Numbered from the stretch's first letter, positions 26,732-36,297 are shown. The stretch is DNA of 64,000 nt from Streptococcus hyointestinalis (GCF_900459405.1 NZ_UHFN01000007.1:1240001-1304000); one strand, 5' to 3'. Notes: generated by a model not told the origin, from the letters alone. A program made the numbers and translations.

Positions 26732-26784
26732 TGTCACTATCCCTTTTCTCTTCTCATCATAACAGAAATGTTACGATAGTGACA
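26732..26784. repeat. Nested inverted repeats between the SDR gene and kup
   Basis: Outer arms TGTCACTATC / GATAGTGACA (10 bases, perfect) enclose TAACA-GAAA-TGTTA at 26760-26773. The rest of the 237-base intergenic region holds only the terminator and the kup promoter. Confidence 0.7.
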
Positions 26785-26830
26785 TGGTTTTGTAATCGAA
26801 TATTTCAGTTATTTTTCATAAACTGTTTTT

Positions 26831-27586
26831 TTACAGGTCACGATAGACTGGCTGCGCTCCAAAGGTTTGCGAGGTAGGCATGATTTCGATACGGTTGATA
26901 TTGACATGCTCAGGCTGGCTAGCTATCCAAGAGACAGTCTCTGCGATGTCTTTTGCTTGAATAGCGTGCGCTCCCTCGTAGAGCTTTTCAGCACGCTCAT
27001 CATCACCCTTAAAACGGACATTGGAAAACTCTGTCCCCTCACAAAGCCCAGGCTCAATGTTAGATACACGAATGCGTGTCCCAGCAAGGTCAGCCCGCAG
27101 ATTGAGCGAGAACTGCTTGACAAAAGCCTTGGTGCTGCCATAGACATTGGCACCAGGGTAAGGCACGGTACCTGCTGTTGAGCCCAGATTGACAATCAAA
27201 CCGTGATTGCGCTTGACCATATCAGGCAGGAGCTTTCTTGTCACATAGGCTAAGCCAATCACATTGGTCTCAATCATGGTTAGCCAATCCTCAAAATCCG
27301 CTTCGTAAGCTTTATCAAGCCCCAGCGCCAAGCCAGCATTATTGACCAAAAGGGAAATGGGCTCAAAAGACGTTGGCAAAGACGCTAACGCCTTATCAAC
27401 AGAGCTTCTGTCTGTCACATCCATCTCCAGCGGGTAAAAATCCTCACCGAGTCTTTTTGCCAGTTCTTGCAGTTTCTCAAAGCGCCTTGCGGCACCAACT
27501 ACCTTGTAGCCATCCGCTATTAAGCGCTCCACAATGGCAATGCCAAAACCTGCCGAAGCGCCTGTCACTAAAGCAATATCTGTCAT
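26831..27586 (-). CDS. SDR family oxidoreductase (YdfG-type NADP-dependent 3-hydroxy acid dehydrogenase)
   Basis: 251 residues, classical SDR: IALVTGASAGFGIAI (TGxxxGxG), LVNNAGLALG, and the catalytic YGSTK with an upstream Ser in NLGSTAG. The overall pattern, including YVTRKLLPDM and SNIEPGLCEGTEFSNVRF, is that of YdfG-like serine/3-hydroxy acid dehydrogenases with broad specificity. It seems to be monocistronic. Confidence 0.88.
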   Translation of the reverse strand: MTDIALVTGASAGFGIAIVERLIADGYKVVGAARRFEKLQELAKRLGEDFYPLEMDVTDRSSVDKALASLPTSFEPISLLVNNAGLALGLDKAYEADFEDWLTMIETNVIGLAYVTRKLLPDMVKRNHGLIVNLGSTAGTVPYPGANVYGSTKAFVKQFSLNLRADLAGTRIRVSNIEPGLCEGTEFSNVRFKGDDERAEKLYEGAHAIQAKDIAETVSWIASQPEHVNINRIEIMPTSQTFGAQPVYRDL

Positions 27587-27601
27587 GTCTTACCTCATTT
27601 C

Positions 27602-27632
27602 TAAAAAGAAAGAGCGAGTTTTACTTCCTCGC
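27602..27632 (-). terminator. Probable terminator after pta
   Basis: On the minus strand AGCGAG / CTCGCT with a nine-base loop, then TCTTTCTTTTT. Modest stem, so only moderately convincing. Confidence 0.5.
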
Positions 27633-27646
27633 TTCTTTTATCTCCA

Positions 27647-28633
27647 TCAGTGTCTATCAAGCGCTTGCGCTGCTGTGATAATAGACAGTTTGTAAATGTC
27701 CTCGGCACTAGATCCTCGTGACAAATCATTCACAGGTGCGTTGAGCCCTTGAAGGACAGGTCCAATCGCCTCAAACATCCCTAGGCGCTGTGCAATTTTG
27801 TAGCCGATATTGCCAGACTGCAAATCTGGGAAAACAAAGACATTGGCTTGTCCCGCAACAGGGCTGTCTGGTGCCTTGATGGCTGCTGTTTCAGCGACAA
27901 AGGCAGCGTCAAACTGCAACTCACCGTCAATGGCAACATCAGGCGCTATTTCTTTTGCCAGTCTAACGGCTTCTTGTACCTTATCCACCTGCGGCGCTTT
28001 GGCACTACCTTTGGTTGAAAAGCTCAAGAGAGCCACTTTAGGGTCAATGCCAAATATAGCTGCTGTTTCCGCAGTGTTGACTGCAATCTCAGCCAATTCT
28101 TGAGCGTTTGGGTCGATGTTAATGGCACAGTCCGCAAAGAGAAAACGATGGTTAGTGGATTCACGGTTCATCAAAAAGACGCCTGATGTCCTTGAAATGC
28201 CTGGCTTGGTCTTGATGATTTGAAGCGCTGGGCGCACAGTGTCCGCTGTCGAGTGAATGGCTCCAGATACCATCCCATCAGCCAAGCCCATCTTGACTAA
28301 CATAACCCCAAAATAATTGACATCACGCAAAAGACGGTCAGCATCCTCTAGGGTCGCTTTGCCTTTTCGTATCTCAACAAAAGCTTCTTTCATCTTCTCA
28401 AAGTAAGCGTAGTCATTGGGATTGATAATGGTATAGTCTTGGTCTACAAAACCTAGACGAGCTAGTGAATCGTGTACCTCGTCATATTCACCGAGGATAA
28501 CTGGGTCAATCAAGCCTTCAAACTTGAGGCGTGCTGCAGCTCGCAAGACACGGTCGTCATTTCCCTCTGGAAAGACAATCTTGACATAGTTACTAGCTAC
28601 TTTTTCACGTAAAGTTCCAAATAAAGAGCGCAT
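27647..28633 (-). CDS. pta: Phosphate acetyltransferase
   Basis: 328 residues. Interconverts acetyl-CoA and acetyl phosphate; with acetate kinase it yields ATP in mixed-acid fermentation. Motifs: IVFPEGNDDRVLRAA at the N-terminus, DGMVSGAIHSTADTVRPALQIIKT, and the C-terminal VFPDLQSGNIGYKIAQRL. The ATG at 28633 has AAGGAG upstream and is chosen over an alternative TTG two codons earlier. Last gene of the relQ-nadK-rluD-type-pta operon. Confidence 0.96.
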   Translation of the reverse strand: MRSLFGTLREKVASNYVKIVFPEGNDDRVLRAAARLKFEGLIDPVILGEYDEVHDSLARLGFVDQDYTIINPNDYAYFEKMKEAFVEIRKGKATLEDADRLLRDVNYFGVMLVKMGLADGMVSGAIHSTADTVRPALQIIKTKPGISRTSGVFLMNRESTNHRFLFADCAINIDPNAQELAEIAVNTAETAAIFGIDPKVALLSFSTKGSAKAPQVDKVQEAVRLAKEIAPDVAIDGELQFDAAFVAETAAIKAPDSPVAGQANVFVFPDLQSGNIGYKIAQRLGMFEAIGPVLQGLNAPVNDLSRGSSAEDIYKLSIITAAQALDRH

Positions 28634-28648
28634 AGTCAACTCCTTCTA

Positions 28649-29539
28649 TTATTTTTTTTTCAGTTCTATGATAACGCTATCAAAATCATCTGTCAAGCCA
28701 ATTTCATGACAGCGCTGCTTTTTTGTGAAAGGGTCTGTGAATCTAAGAGAATGACAATGAAGAGCTTGGCGAGTAATGCCCAGATCCATCCTCCCGCCGT
28801 ACAAATCATCGCCCAAAAGTGGAAAGCCAATATGCGAAAAATGCACACGTATCTGATGAGTGCGCCCTGTGTGCAGCCAGACATCCACCAAAGCCACATC
28901 GCCAAATCGCTCTACTACTTGATAGCTAGTATGCGCATACTTTCCAGACTTGTGCACACGTCTCGTGATGATACTGTCGACATCCCTTGCAATCGGTGCG
29001 ATAATTTCACCAGAGTCTGGCAAATCTCCCTCACCAGACACCAAGGCATAGTAGCGCTTTTCGATGGACTTTGTCTGCAATTGCTTATCCAGTCTCGCAT
29101 GGGCGTAGCCGTGTTTAGCAAAGAGCATGAGCCCACTGGTATCCTTATCCAGCCGTGTCACGATATGCACCTGCTGGTTTGGATAGCCCTTTTCTTGATA
29201 ATAGTGCTTGATAAAATTCGCCATGGTGTTGGTGTGGTTCTTGCTCGGGATACTAGCTACACCGTAGGGTTTATTGAGAACCAGAAAGTGATCGTCCTCT
29301 GCGACGATGTCCAGTTCTTTTTTGACTGGGATAAGCGTCTCATGAGGCGCTTCATCAGGGATGTCAATAGCTACTTTATCGCCGACATCAAGGAGATAAA
29401 TGGCGTTTTGCTCCACACCGTTGACCCAGATGTTGCCACCCTTAAACTTGACCTTAGCCAGCAAGCCTTTTGAAATATCGTGGCTTTTGAGAAGCGTTTT
29501 GACCTTGACTTGTCTGTCTGCTACAAACTCAAATCTCAT
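28649..29539 (-). CDS. RluA-family RNA pseudouridine synthase
   Basis: 296 residues. An S4-like N-terminal region ([20 protein letters not shown]) precedes the catalytic domain, in which [19 protein letters not shown] contains the conserved catalytic Asp (RLDxxTSG). [16 protein letters not shown] and LLGDDLYGG are also conserved. It isomerises uridines in 23S rRNA (RluD-like) or tRNA; the exact target is not determined. Start at 29539 has GGAGAG seven bases upstream and overlaps the nadK stop by four bases. Confidence 0.92.
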   Translation of the reverse strand: MRFEFVADRQVKVKTLLKSHDISKGLLAKVKFKGGNIWVNGVEQNAIYLLDVGDKVAIDIPDEAPHETLIPVKKELDIVAEDDHFLVLNKPYGVASIPSKNHTNTMANFIKHYYQEKGYPNQQVHIVTRLDKDTSGLMLFAKHGYAHARLDKQLQTKSIEKRYYALVSGEGDLPDSGEIIAPIARDVDSIITRRVHKSGKYAHTSYQVVERFGDVALVDVWLHTGRTHQIRVHFSHIGFPLLGDDLYGGRMDLGITRQALHCHSLRFTDPFTKKQRCHEIGLTDDFDSVIIELKKK

Positions 29540-30378
29540 GAATCGCACTCTCCGATAAAGGCATCCATGACACGCTCCCAAAAGCTGGTGTGACTCGGTG
29601 TCGCCACAAAGTGAATTTTCTTGCTGTCAATGCTGTACTCAATCTTTTTGACATTGCGGTACTGCATGGTTTTATTATCAATAGAAATGGTATAGACCCC
29701 CAAGCGCTTTGGCACCACTTCGATAGCATCCTTTCTAGGGATGATGAGGGAGGAACCAATGGTGCGATAAACACGGTTATTGAGACTTGAGATTTCAGTC
29801 AATTGCAGCGCTTCAATGGTTGGGTGTAAAATAGCTCCACCCAGTGATTTATTGTAAGCCGTGCTTCCTGTCGGTGTTGAGACAGACAGACCGTCACCAC
29901 GAAAACGCTCAAACTTGACCTTATTGATGACGACATCAGCCACCATGGTTTTTTCAATACGCTTAATGGTCGACTCATTGAGCGCACGCCCTTTGATAAC
30001 ACGCCCATCTGCTAAGGTAATCTTAACCTTAACGATAGGATAAGAAATACTCTCTCCCTTATCCTGTCTGAGATTTTCAATCAGTTTATCCACCTCAAAG
30101 TCACGATAGTCCGTGTAAAAACCCAAATGCCCTGTGTGAATGCCGACAAAACGCACATGGTCTAGAGCCTTCTCGTACATATGAAAAGCAGACAACAACA
30201 TGCCGTCACCACCAATACTAATCACCACATCTGGGTCTCTTTTGGTCAGATAAAAATTATCAGCGTCCTTAAAAATCGCAAAGAGCTTGCCTGCAATACG
30301 CTTACTCTGGTACTTGCCGTTACTAATAATCGCCACACGAGTGGGCTTTTTCTTATCGGTATAATTCATCTGTGTCAT
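29536..30378 (-). CDS. nadK: NAD kinase
   Basis: 280 residues. Phosphorylates NAD to NADP. The signature [11 protein letters not shown] (GGDG ATP/NAD-binding motif near residue 58) and the later [17 protein letters not shown] are diagnostic. The start at 30378 lies within the end of relQ (26-base overlap); a second Met three codons later is possible. Coupled with relQ, so alarmone synthesis and NADP supply are produced from one message. Confidence 0.95.
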   Translation of the reverse strand: MTQMNYTDKKKPTRVAIISNGKYQSKRIAGKLFAIFKDADNFYLTKRDPDVVISIGGDGMLLSAFHMYEKALDHVRFVGIHTGHLGFYTDYRDFEVDKLIENLRQDKGESISYPIVKVKITLADGRVIKGRALNESTIKRIEKTMVADVVINKVKFERFRGDGLSVSTPTGSTAYNKSLGGAILHPTIEALQLTEISSLNNRVYRTIGSSLIIPRKDAIEVVPKRLGVYTISIDNKTMQYRNVKKIEYSIDSKKIHFVATPSHTSFWERVMDAFIGECDS

Positions 30379-31024
30379 CGCTATTTCCTACACCATCACT
30401 TAACTTTCTATTTTCAGGGTCAAATAAAAGCTGCGCTTCACGAATATCCTCACGGATCTTACGCATTTCCTCATCCAACTCAAAAGCAATCTTAGCCGTC
30501 ACTTCCAAACGTTTTTTGATTTCTTCTGGAAAATCACCTTGGTATTTGTAGTTGAGCGAGTGCTCAATAGTCGCCCAAAAATTCATGGCTAAGGTTCTAA
30601 TCTGTATCTCAGCTAGAATCTTCTTTTGCCCATGAATGGTATCAACAGGATACTCTACAATCACATGATAAGAGCGGTAACCACTAGCCTTCATATGATG
30701 GATATAATCACGCTCCTGTACAATGGTCATGTCCTGACGTTTGCGCAGAAGCTCAAGCACATCATCAACGTCATCAACAAACTGCACCATGATACGAAGC
30801 CCAGCAATATCCTGCAAATCCGTTGCTAAATTTTCAAAACGAATATCACGCAAGACCATCTTTTCTTTGATACTCTCAATGGACTTGACACGTCCTGTCA
30901 CAAACTCGATGGGCGAGTGTTTATTTTGCTTACGAAATTGCTTGCGAATACTTCTCAGCTTGATTTTCAACTCACCAACTGTCTGGATATAAGGGTCTAA
31001 AAAGGTTTCCCAGTCCATGCCCAT
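30353..31024 (-). CDS. relQ: Small alarmone synthetase RelQ (GTP pyrophosphokinase)
   Basis: 223 residues with a synthetase domain only, no hydrolase, TGS or ACT domain. [28 protein letters not shown] carries the basic pyrophosphoryl-donor site; [15 protein letters not shown] and [14 protein letters not shown] are conserved RelA/SpoT motifs, with the metal-binding Asp in the former. RelQ enzymes form tetramers, are activated by pppGpp and respond to cell-wall stress. The GAGGAGAG ribosome-binding site is good. First gene of relQ-nadK-rluD-type-pta. Confidence 0.94.
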   Translation of the reverse strand: MGMDWETFLDPYIQTVGELKIKLRSIRKQFRKQNKHSPIEFVTGRVKSIESIKEKMVLRDIRFENLATDLQDIAGLRIMVQFVDDVDDVLELLRKRQDMTIVQERDYIHHMKASGYRSYHVIVEYPVDTIHGQKKILAEIQIRTLAMNFWATIEHSLNYKYQGDFPEEIKKRLEVTAKIAFELDEEMRKIREDIREAQLLFDPENRKLSDGVGNSDDTDELYR

Positions 31025-31130
31025 ACGCTCTCTCCTCTAAGCCCATGACAAAACCTTGTCAAATGAGCCAATTTCTTATAAAATAAACTTAACGTTTATT
31101 ATACCATAAAATTTCCAAAGGACGTGAACT

Positions 31131-31718
31131 ATGAACCATCTTGAGATAGAATTTAAAACGATGCTGACAAAAGACGAGTTTAATCGTCTCAAGGCGCAAT
31201 TTTCACACGTAGCACCTGTCACACAAACCAACTACTACTTTGATACTGAAAACTTCGACATGAAAGCCCACCGTATGTCACTGCGTATCCGCACCATCTC
31301 AAACGCAGCCGAGCTGACCCTAAAAATCCCAAAAAACGTCGGCAACTGGGAGTACAATATCGCTCTGCCCATTGATGAGGCTAAGGAGATGATTAAAACA
31401 GGAAAATTACCTGAAAATGACATTACAAAGCGTATCAAAGACCAAGGGGTCGACCCAAGTGCGCTAGCTGTTTTTGGCTATCTCACCACCACTAGACGAG
31501 AATGCCAAACGGCGATTGGGCTCATGGCTTTAGATGACAATCAATACGCTGGCATTCGTGACTATGAACTTGAGCTAGAAGTGCTTGACGCTAAAAAAGG
31601 TAAGGATGATTTTGACCACTTCTTAGCCGAGCAAAGTATCAATTTCAAATACGCTAAAAGCAAGGTTGCCAGATTCAGTGCTACACTGAGACACCAAAAG
31701 ACAGATAAAAACAGCTAG
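31131..31718 (+). CDS. CYTH-domain protein (YjbK-like, triphosphate-tunnel family)
   Basis: 195 residues. The N-terminal EIEFK (ExExK, residues 4-8) is the hallmark of CYTH/triphosphate tunnel metalloenzymes, and charged strands (MSLRIRT, ELTLKIP, DYELELEV, KSKVARF) supply the tunnel residues. Likely an inorganic triphosphatase or polyphosphate-binding protein. It is divergent from relQ, a conserved arrangement in Firmicutes that suggests a functional link with nucleotide alarmones, though this is inference. Confidence 0.9.
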   Translation: MNHLEIEFKTMLTKDEFNRLKAQFSHVAPVTQTNYYFDTENFDMKAHRMSLRIRTISNAAELTLKIPKNVGNWEYNIALPIDEAKEMIKTGKLPENDITKRIKDQGVDPSALAVFGYLTTTRRECQTAIGLMALDDNQYAGIRDYELELEVLDAKKGKDDFDHFLAEQSINFKYAKSKVARFSATLRHQKTDKNS

Positions 31719-31735
31719 ATTAGCTGTTTTTATCT
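31703..31735. terminator. Bidirectional terminator between the CYTH gene and the metal ATPase gene
   Basis: Perfect 15-base arms AGATAAAAACAGCTA / TAGCTGTTTTTATCT with a three-base loop, overlapping both convergent stop regions. Confidence 0.88.
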
Positions 31736-33523
31736 GTCTTTTCTCGCTCTTAGCGCTGATAAAATGGATATGGTATCAATAACCTCCTGTAAGATAGCAC
31801 CTAGTAAAGCTGGGATAACACCAGTACTTGCTATCAACATCAATAAGAAACAAATACCAAGCCCAATCCATACAGACTGTTTTGCAACAAGAAGCGTATC
31901 TTTTGAGATACCAACCAAGTCAGCCACTTTACTGAGGTCATCTTGGAGGATGACAACGTCCGCATTTTCACTAGCCGTTGTCGCACCGTGCGCTCCCATG
32001 GCAATACCGACATCAGCTGCGACAAGCGCTGGAGCGTCATTGACCCCATCTCCTACCATGACTGTTGGGTGTTGGTCACTTGGGGCGTCCTGCAGACGTT
32101 TGATTTTATCTTGGGGCAGACACTCTGCCTGCACTTGTGTGATACCCACTTCTTTAGCGACTTTTTCAGCGACAGCTTTTTTGTCCCCTGTCAGCATAAG
32201 CACATTTTGAATGCCATAGTTTTTGAGGCGCTCTATGGTTTTTTTAGACTCTGGGCGAATGGTATCCTTAAAGCTGATATAACCTAGATAGTGGTCGTCT
32301 TTTGAGACATAAATAGCGGTCTCATGCGCCTGCAAATCACTAGACAAATCAGTCATCAGGCTCGCCTTTCCTGCTCGGATGAGATGCCCATCAATCTGAC
32401 TCTCCACTCCCATGGCTGTTAGCTCCTTGCTAGAAGTCAGTGGCAACAAGTCTATGCCTTCTTGTTTAGCGTAATCAACCAAGGAACGAGCCAAAATGTG
32501 TGTGGATTCTTGCTCGCTACTAGCTGCAATCTGCAAGAGTTCTTCTTTTGAGACGCCAGTATTTGGAACAATGTTAGCCACCATAAGCTGACCGTTGGTG
32601 ATGGTGCCTGTCTTATCAAAGGCGATTAGCTTTGCTTTTTCCAGCATTTCAAAGCTGGTTGCTGACTTGATGACAATACCAGAGCGGCTTGAGCGACTCA
32701 TCCCTGCCACAAAGGCAATTGGCGCTGCTAAAATCAAAGGACAAGGAGAGGCAACCACTAAAACTTGTGCAAAGCGCATGACATCACCACTGATATACCA
32801 AGCAAGCCCACCAATGACAAAGGCAGCAACGGTAAACGGTACCGCATAGCGGTCTGCCAGACGCACAAAGCGGGCAGGCTTTTGCTCTGTTTCCTTGATG
32901 AGATTAACCAAGACTTGGTACTGACTGTCCTTAGCCAAACGACTTGCTTTTATCCGAATGGCATTGTCGCCATTTATCGAACCAGACAGCACTTCGTCGT
33001 TAAGCGTTTTATCTACTAGGAGTGACTCACCCGTCAGAGAGGATTCATTGACGCTGGTCTCTCCTTGCACCACTACACCGTCAATAGGGATGACTTCGTT
33101 TGGTTTTACTAAAATAATATCGCCAATCGCTACGTCATCAACAGGAACATCTACCCAGTCTTCTCCTTTTTTCAGGTGCGCTTCTTGTGGTGAATTGTCC
33201 AAAAGCTCTCGCAATTCTCGACCAGCCTGACGGCTAGCATACTCTTCTAAGCTCTCACCACCTGTCAGCATGATTAAAATCATGAGACTCGCCCAGTAGT
33301 CACCGACTAAAAGCGTCGTCACAATAGCCACGATGGCTAAAAGGTCAACACCATATTGACCACGGCGAAGCGTCTTAATCATATCAACCAACATGACAAG
33401 CGCCATACACCCACCTGCAATAGCCACCAAAAGATAAGCAATGTGAGGCTGGTCAAAGATAAACTCCATAACAAGCGCAAAGATACCAATCAGTGCCGTG
33501 ATGATAAATTTTCTAAATCGCAT
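31730..33523 (-). CDS. Heavy-metal P-type ATPase (P1B) without N-terminal metal-binding domain
   Basis: 597 residues. Membrane pore motif SPCPLILAAPIA (SPC, not CPC), phosphorylation site DKTGTITNG, hinge GDGVNDAPALVAADVGIAMG, and the dephosphorylation loop TGES. There is no CxxC or HMA domain at the N-terminus. SPC is seen in P1B-4-like exporters (Co, Fe, Zn; e.g. PmtA of S. pyogenes), but the last helix reads QEVIDTISILSALR where those usually have HEGxT, so the metal is uncertain. Its promoter lies within a large palindrome, so expression should be tightly regulated. Confidence 0.92.
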   Translation of the reverse strand: MRFRKFIITALIGIFALVMEFIFDQPHIAYLLVAIAGGCMALVMLVDMIKTLRRGQYGVDLLAIVAIVTTLLVGDYWASLMILIMLTGGESLEEYASRQAGRELRELLDNSPQEAHLKKGEDWVDVPVDDVAIGDIILVKPNEVIPIDGVVVQGETSVNESSLTGESLLVDKTLNDEVLSGSINGDNAIRIKASRLAKDSQYQVLVNLIKETEQKPARFVRLADRYAVPFTVAAFVIGGLAWYISGDVMRFAQVLVVASPCPLILAAPIAFVAGMSRSSRSGIVIKSATSFEMLEKAKLIAFDKTGTITNGQLMVANIVPNTGVSKEELLQIAASSEQESTHILARSLVDYAKQEGIDLLPLTSSKELTAMGVESQIDGHLIRAGKASLMTDLSSDLQAHETAIYVSKDDHYLGYISFKDTIRPESKKTIERLKNYGIQNVLMLTGDKKAVAEKVAKEVGITQVQAECLPQDKIKRLQDAPSDQHPTVMVGDGVNDAPALVAADVGIAMGAHGATTASENADVVILQDDLSKVADLVGISKDTLLVAKQSVWIGLGICFLLMLIASTGVIPALLGAILQEVIDTISILSALRARKDR

Positions 33524-33537
33524 TTTAATTCCTCGTT

Positions 33538-33584
33538 TATGTTTTCTTATTTAGAATGATACCAAATAAGAAAACATAAAGCAA
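33538..33584 (-). promoter_or_regulatory. P1B ATPase promoter embedded in a 41-base palindrome
   Basis: On the minus strand TTGCTT (33579-33584), 17-base spacer, TATCAT (33556-33561). Arms TATGTTTTCTTATTT and AAATAAGAAAACATA (33538-33552 and 33564-33578), perfect over 15 bases, flank an 11-base centre holding the -10. TTAGAATGATACCAA at 33551-33565 matches a PerR box at about 10 of 14 positions. Confidence 0.7.
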
Positions 33585-33678
33585 GTAATTTGACGCTAGA
33601 GGGTGAATTTTCTCCTCTTTTTTGATAAAATGAAAGTATTACTTTTATAAGGTTTATAATTAAAGGAGTTTCCAAGAA

Positions 33679-34644
33679 ATGGTCGAACAATATGCCGACA
33701 AACCTATCAAGTTATTTTCACTCACTTCCAACCTTCCAATTGCTGAGAAGATTTCTGAAGTCTCAGGAATCCCGCTTGGAAAGGTTTCTTGCCGTCAGTT
33801 CTCAGATGGCGAGATTATGATTAACATTGAGGAAACTGTGCGTGGTGATGATATTTACATCATCCAGTCGACTAGTTTTCCAGTCAATGACAATCTTTGG
33901 GAATTATTGATTATGATTGATGCGTGTAAGCGTGCTAGTGCCAACTCTGTCAATGTTGTCATTCCATACTTTGGCTACGCTAGACAGGATCGTATCGCTG
34001 CGTCTCGTGAGCCAATCACAGCAAAACTTGTTGCTAATATGCTAGTCAAAGCTGGTGTTGACCGCTTATTGACACTTGACCTGCACGCTGTTCAAGTACA
34101 AGGATTTTTCGATATCCCAGTTGATAATCTCTTTACTGTGCCGCTTTTTGCTGAGCATTACTCACGCCTTGGCTTTACTGGTGAGGATGTTGTCGTTGTT
34201 AGCCCTAAAAACTCAGGTATCAAGCGTGCCCGCAGTCTTGCTGAAGTGTTAGACGCGCCGATTGCTATCATTGACTACGCTCAAGACGACGCTTCTCGTG
34301 AAGAGGGCTACATCATTGGTGAGGTTGAAGGTAAAAAAGCTATCATCATTGACGACATCTTAAATACTGGAAAAACATTTGCTGAAGCAGCGAAAATTTT
34401 GGAGCGTGGTGGCGCTACTGACATCTACGCTGTTGCCAGCCATGGTCTCTTTGCTGGCGGTGCTGCTGATGTCTTGGAAGCTTCTCCAATCAAAGACATC
34501 GTCGTTACAGACTCTGTTCTGACAAAAGAGCGTGTCCCAGAAAATGTGACTTACCTCTCTGCAGCTGACCTCATTGCAAAAGCAATCGTGCGCATCCACG
34601 AGCGCCGTCCGCTCAGCCCATTGTTTGCATACCAAAAAGACTAA
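33679..34644 (+). CDS. prs: Ribose-phosphate pyrophosphokinase
   Basis: 321 residues. Makes PRPP from ribose-5-phosphate and ATP for nucleotide, His and Trp synthesis. Motifs: [23 protein letters not shown] (catalytic flexible-loop region), [12 protein letters not shown], and the PRPP-binding loop [17 protein letters not shown]. The divergence of the loop from the usual DDMIDTAGT suggests a second PRPP synthetase type (often called Prs2 in streptococci). AAAGGAG precedes the start. First gene before the cysteine desulfurase. Confidence 0.93.
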   Translation: MVEQYADKPIKLFSLTSNLPIAEKISEVSGIPLGKVSCRQFSDGEIMINIEETVRGDDIYIIQSTSFPVNDNLWELLIMIDACKRASANSVNVVIPYFGYARQDRIAASREPITAKLVANMLVKAGVDRLLTLDLHAVQVQGFFDIPVDNLFTVPLFAEHYSRLGFTGEDVVVVSPKNSGIKRARSLAEVLDAPIAIIDYAQDDASREEGYIIGEVEGKKAIIIDDILNTGKTFAEAAKILERGGATDIYAVASHGLFAGGAADVLEASPIKDIVVTDSVLTKERVPENVTYLSAADLIAKAIVRIHERRPLSPLFAYQKD

Positions 34645-34665
34645 TTGAGGTCTTTAAGAAAGGAT

Positions 34666-35802
34666 TTGACCACTATCACACACACACCAATTTACTTAGA
34701 CAATGCTGCTACTACCGCTATGACACCCTCAGTCATTGAAGCGATGACTGAGCTGATGACGACAGACTTTGGCAACCCCTCTAGTATCCATAGTTTTGGA
34801 CGACAGGCAAACCAAAGGCTGCGCACTTATCGTCAAACCTTGGCGCAGGCGCTTGATGCCCCAAGTCATGAAGTCATCTTTACCTCTGGAGCTACAGAGA
34901 GCAACAACCATGCCATTAAAGGCTATGCTCTTGCTAACCAGGAGAAGGGAAAACACCTCATCACAACAGAGATTGAGCACCATTCTGTCCTGCATACAAT
35001 GGCGTATCTGGAGGATCGCTTCGGCTTTGAGGTGACCTATCTCAAGCCACAAAACGGTCAGATTACAGCCGATATGCTCAAAGAAGCGCTACGAGATGAC
35101 ACTATCCTAGTCAGTGTCATGTACTCTAACAATGAAACAGGAGACTTGCTTCCTATTGCTGAAATGGCGGAGGCGCTTAGAGACCACCAAGCTGTTTTTC
35201 ACGTGGACGCTGTGCAGGCTTTTGGTAAGCTAGCGCTAAGACCGCATGAGTTGGGGATTGATTTTCTTTCTGCTTCTGCTCATAAATTCCATGGACCAAA
35301 AGGTGTCGGTATTTTGTTTGCTAAGGCACATCACATGGATAGCCTCCTTCATGGTGGTGAGCAAGAGGAAAAGCGCCGAGCTAGCACTGAAAATATGGTA
35401 GGCATTGCTGGTATGGCACAGGCAACTGCTGACGCTATGCTTCATTTGGAGGAAAACTACCGCAAGGTAGAACAACTCAAAGATACCTTCCTAGCCGAGC
35501 TAGACGGTGTGGACTACTACATCAACGGTAGCGACACAAGAATGCCGCATGTCTTAAATATTGGTTTTCCTAATCAGTCAAACAGTGTGCTCTTGACACT
35601 GCTTGATTTGAAAGGCTTTGCTGTCTCCACTGGCTCTGCTTGTACAGCTGGGACTGTTGAGCCTAGTCATGTCCTAACCAGCTATTACGGTAGCCACTCT
35701 AAGCGTTTGGCGGAGTCTATCCGTATCAGCATCTCAGACCTCAACACCCTAGAGGAAGTCACACTTCTTGCCCAAGCTTTAAAAGAAATCATAGGGAGAT
35801 AA
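34666..35802 (+). CDS. Cysteine desulfurase (NifS/IscS family)
   Basis: About 378 residues. PLP enzyme that releases sulfur from cysteine as an enzyme persulfide, here probably for tRNA thiolation or Fe-S assembly. Motifs: IYLDNAATTAMTP, SGATESNNHAIKGYA, VDAVQAFGKL, SASAHKFHGPKGVG (PLP Lys) and the persulfide loop STGSACTAGTVEPSH. The start is uncertain because there is no ATG: TTG at 34666 follows AGAAAGGA very closely; TTG at 34645, adjoining the prs stop, is the alternative. Just upstream of a DUF1831 gene. Confidence 0.92.
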   Translation: MTTITHTPIYLDNAATTAMTPSVIEAMTELMTTDFGNPSSIHSFGRQANQRLRTYRQTLAQALDAPSHEVIFTSGATESNNHAIKGYALANQEKGKHLITTEIEHHSVLHTMAYLEDRFGFEVTYLKPQNGQITADMLKEALRDDTILVSVMYSNNETGDLLPIAEMAEALRDHQAVFHVDAVQAFGKLALRPHELGIDFLSASAHKFHGPKGVGILFAKAHHMDSLLHGGEQEEKRRASTENMVGIAGMAQATADAMLHLEENYRKVEQLKDTFLAELDGVDYYINGSDTRMPHVLNIGFPNQSNSVLLTLLDLKGFAVSTGSACTAGTVEPSHVLTSYYGSHSKRLAESIRISISDLNTLEEVTLLAQALKEIIGR

Positions 35803-35804
35803 CC

Positions 35805-36152
35805 ATGGCTTTTGAAACTGAAATTCATCTGGCTGATTGTCCTTTTATCTACACGATCAGCCCAAACATCAAAAAATACACATTACGTGATACGACCTTT
35901 GTGCAAAATAAAGTCGGCAATTTTGAATTAACACGACTGCTTGAGGAAGTGCCCAATTCTGGTGACGGCTTTCCTCTTAAAATCACGATTAACAAAGATT
36001 TAACAGCTTTTAAACTTGTCATTACAGACAAATCGGGGCTTCGCTTGGTCAATATTTTCAAAAATAAAGACCTCAAAATTTTGCAAGACAAGTTCTACTT
36101 TTTAATGGATAGCCTGGTAGAGCGTGACGTCTTTACCAAGAGAGAGGCTTAA
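35805..36152 (+). CDS. DUF1831 family protein
   Basis: 115 residues, small soluble alpha/beta protein with no motif of known activity: ETEIHLADCPFIYTISPN at the start and LVNIFKNKDLKILQDKFYFLMD near the end are recognisable for DUF1831. It sits two bases after the desulfurase stop, preceded by AGGGAGA, so the two are co-translated; a role next to sulfur transfer is only inferred. Confidence 0.85.
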   Translation: MAFETEIHLADCPFIYTISPNIKKYTLRDTTFVQNKVGNFELTRLLEEVPNSGDGFPLKITINKDLTAFKLVITDKSGLRLVNIFKNKDLKILQDKFYFLMDSLVERDVFTKREA

Positions 36153-36160
36153 TAACACGA

Positions 36161-36190
36161 AAAAAATCTTATGCCAACATAAGATTTTTT
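36161..36190 (+). terminator. Rho-independent terminator after DUF1831
   Basis: Perfect 13-base arms AAAAAATCTTATG / CATAAGATTTTTT with a four-base loop. Confidence 0.9.
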
Positions 36191-36206
36191 AGATAAAAGG
36201 CTCCAT

Positions 36207-36239
36207 TTGTTGCTATTTTCACAAACTTTTTGATACAAT
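36207..36239 (+). promoter_or_regulatory. rex: rex promoter with a candidate Rex box
   Basis: TTGCTA (36210-36215), 18-base spacer, TACAAT (36234-36239). TTGTTGCTATTTTCACAA at 36207-36224 has the Rex-box architecture (TTGTGA-N6-TCACAA): a perfect right half and a degenerate left half over the -35, suggesting NADH-responsive autoregulation. Confidence 0.6.
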
Positions 36240-36297
36240 AAAAGAGATGACACTTATCAACTATAGTAAATTCCTTACATCTAGGAGGTGTTGTTTC

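Noticed and set aside
28670..28681. GATAACGCTATC, a third copy of the apbE-type palindrome
   Set aside because: It is inside the 3' end of the pseudouridine synthase gene, one base off and without promoter context; probably chance.
28706..29473. 255-codon open frame on the plus strand inside the pseudouridine synthase gene
   Set aside because: Long but fully antisense to a gene with intact catalytic motifs; composition is that of a frame shadow.
33598..33625. Terminator-like hairpin upstream of prs (AGAGG/CCTCT then T run)
   Set aside because: Only five base pairs with a loop of more than ten bases and no gene ending before it on that strand.
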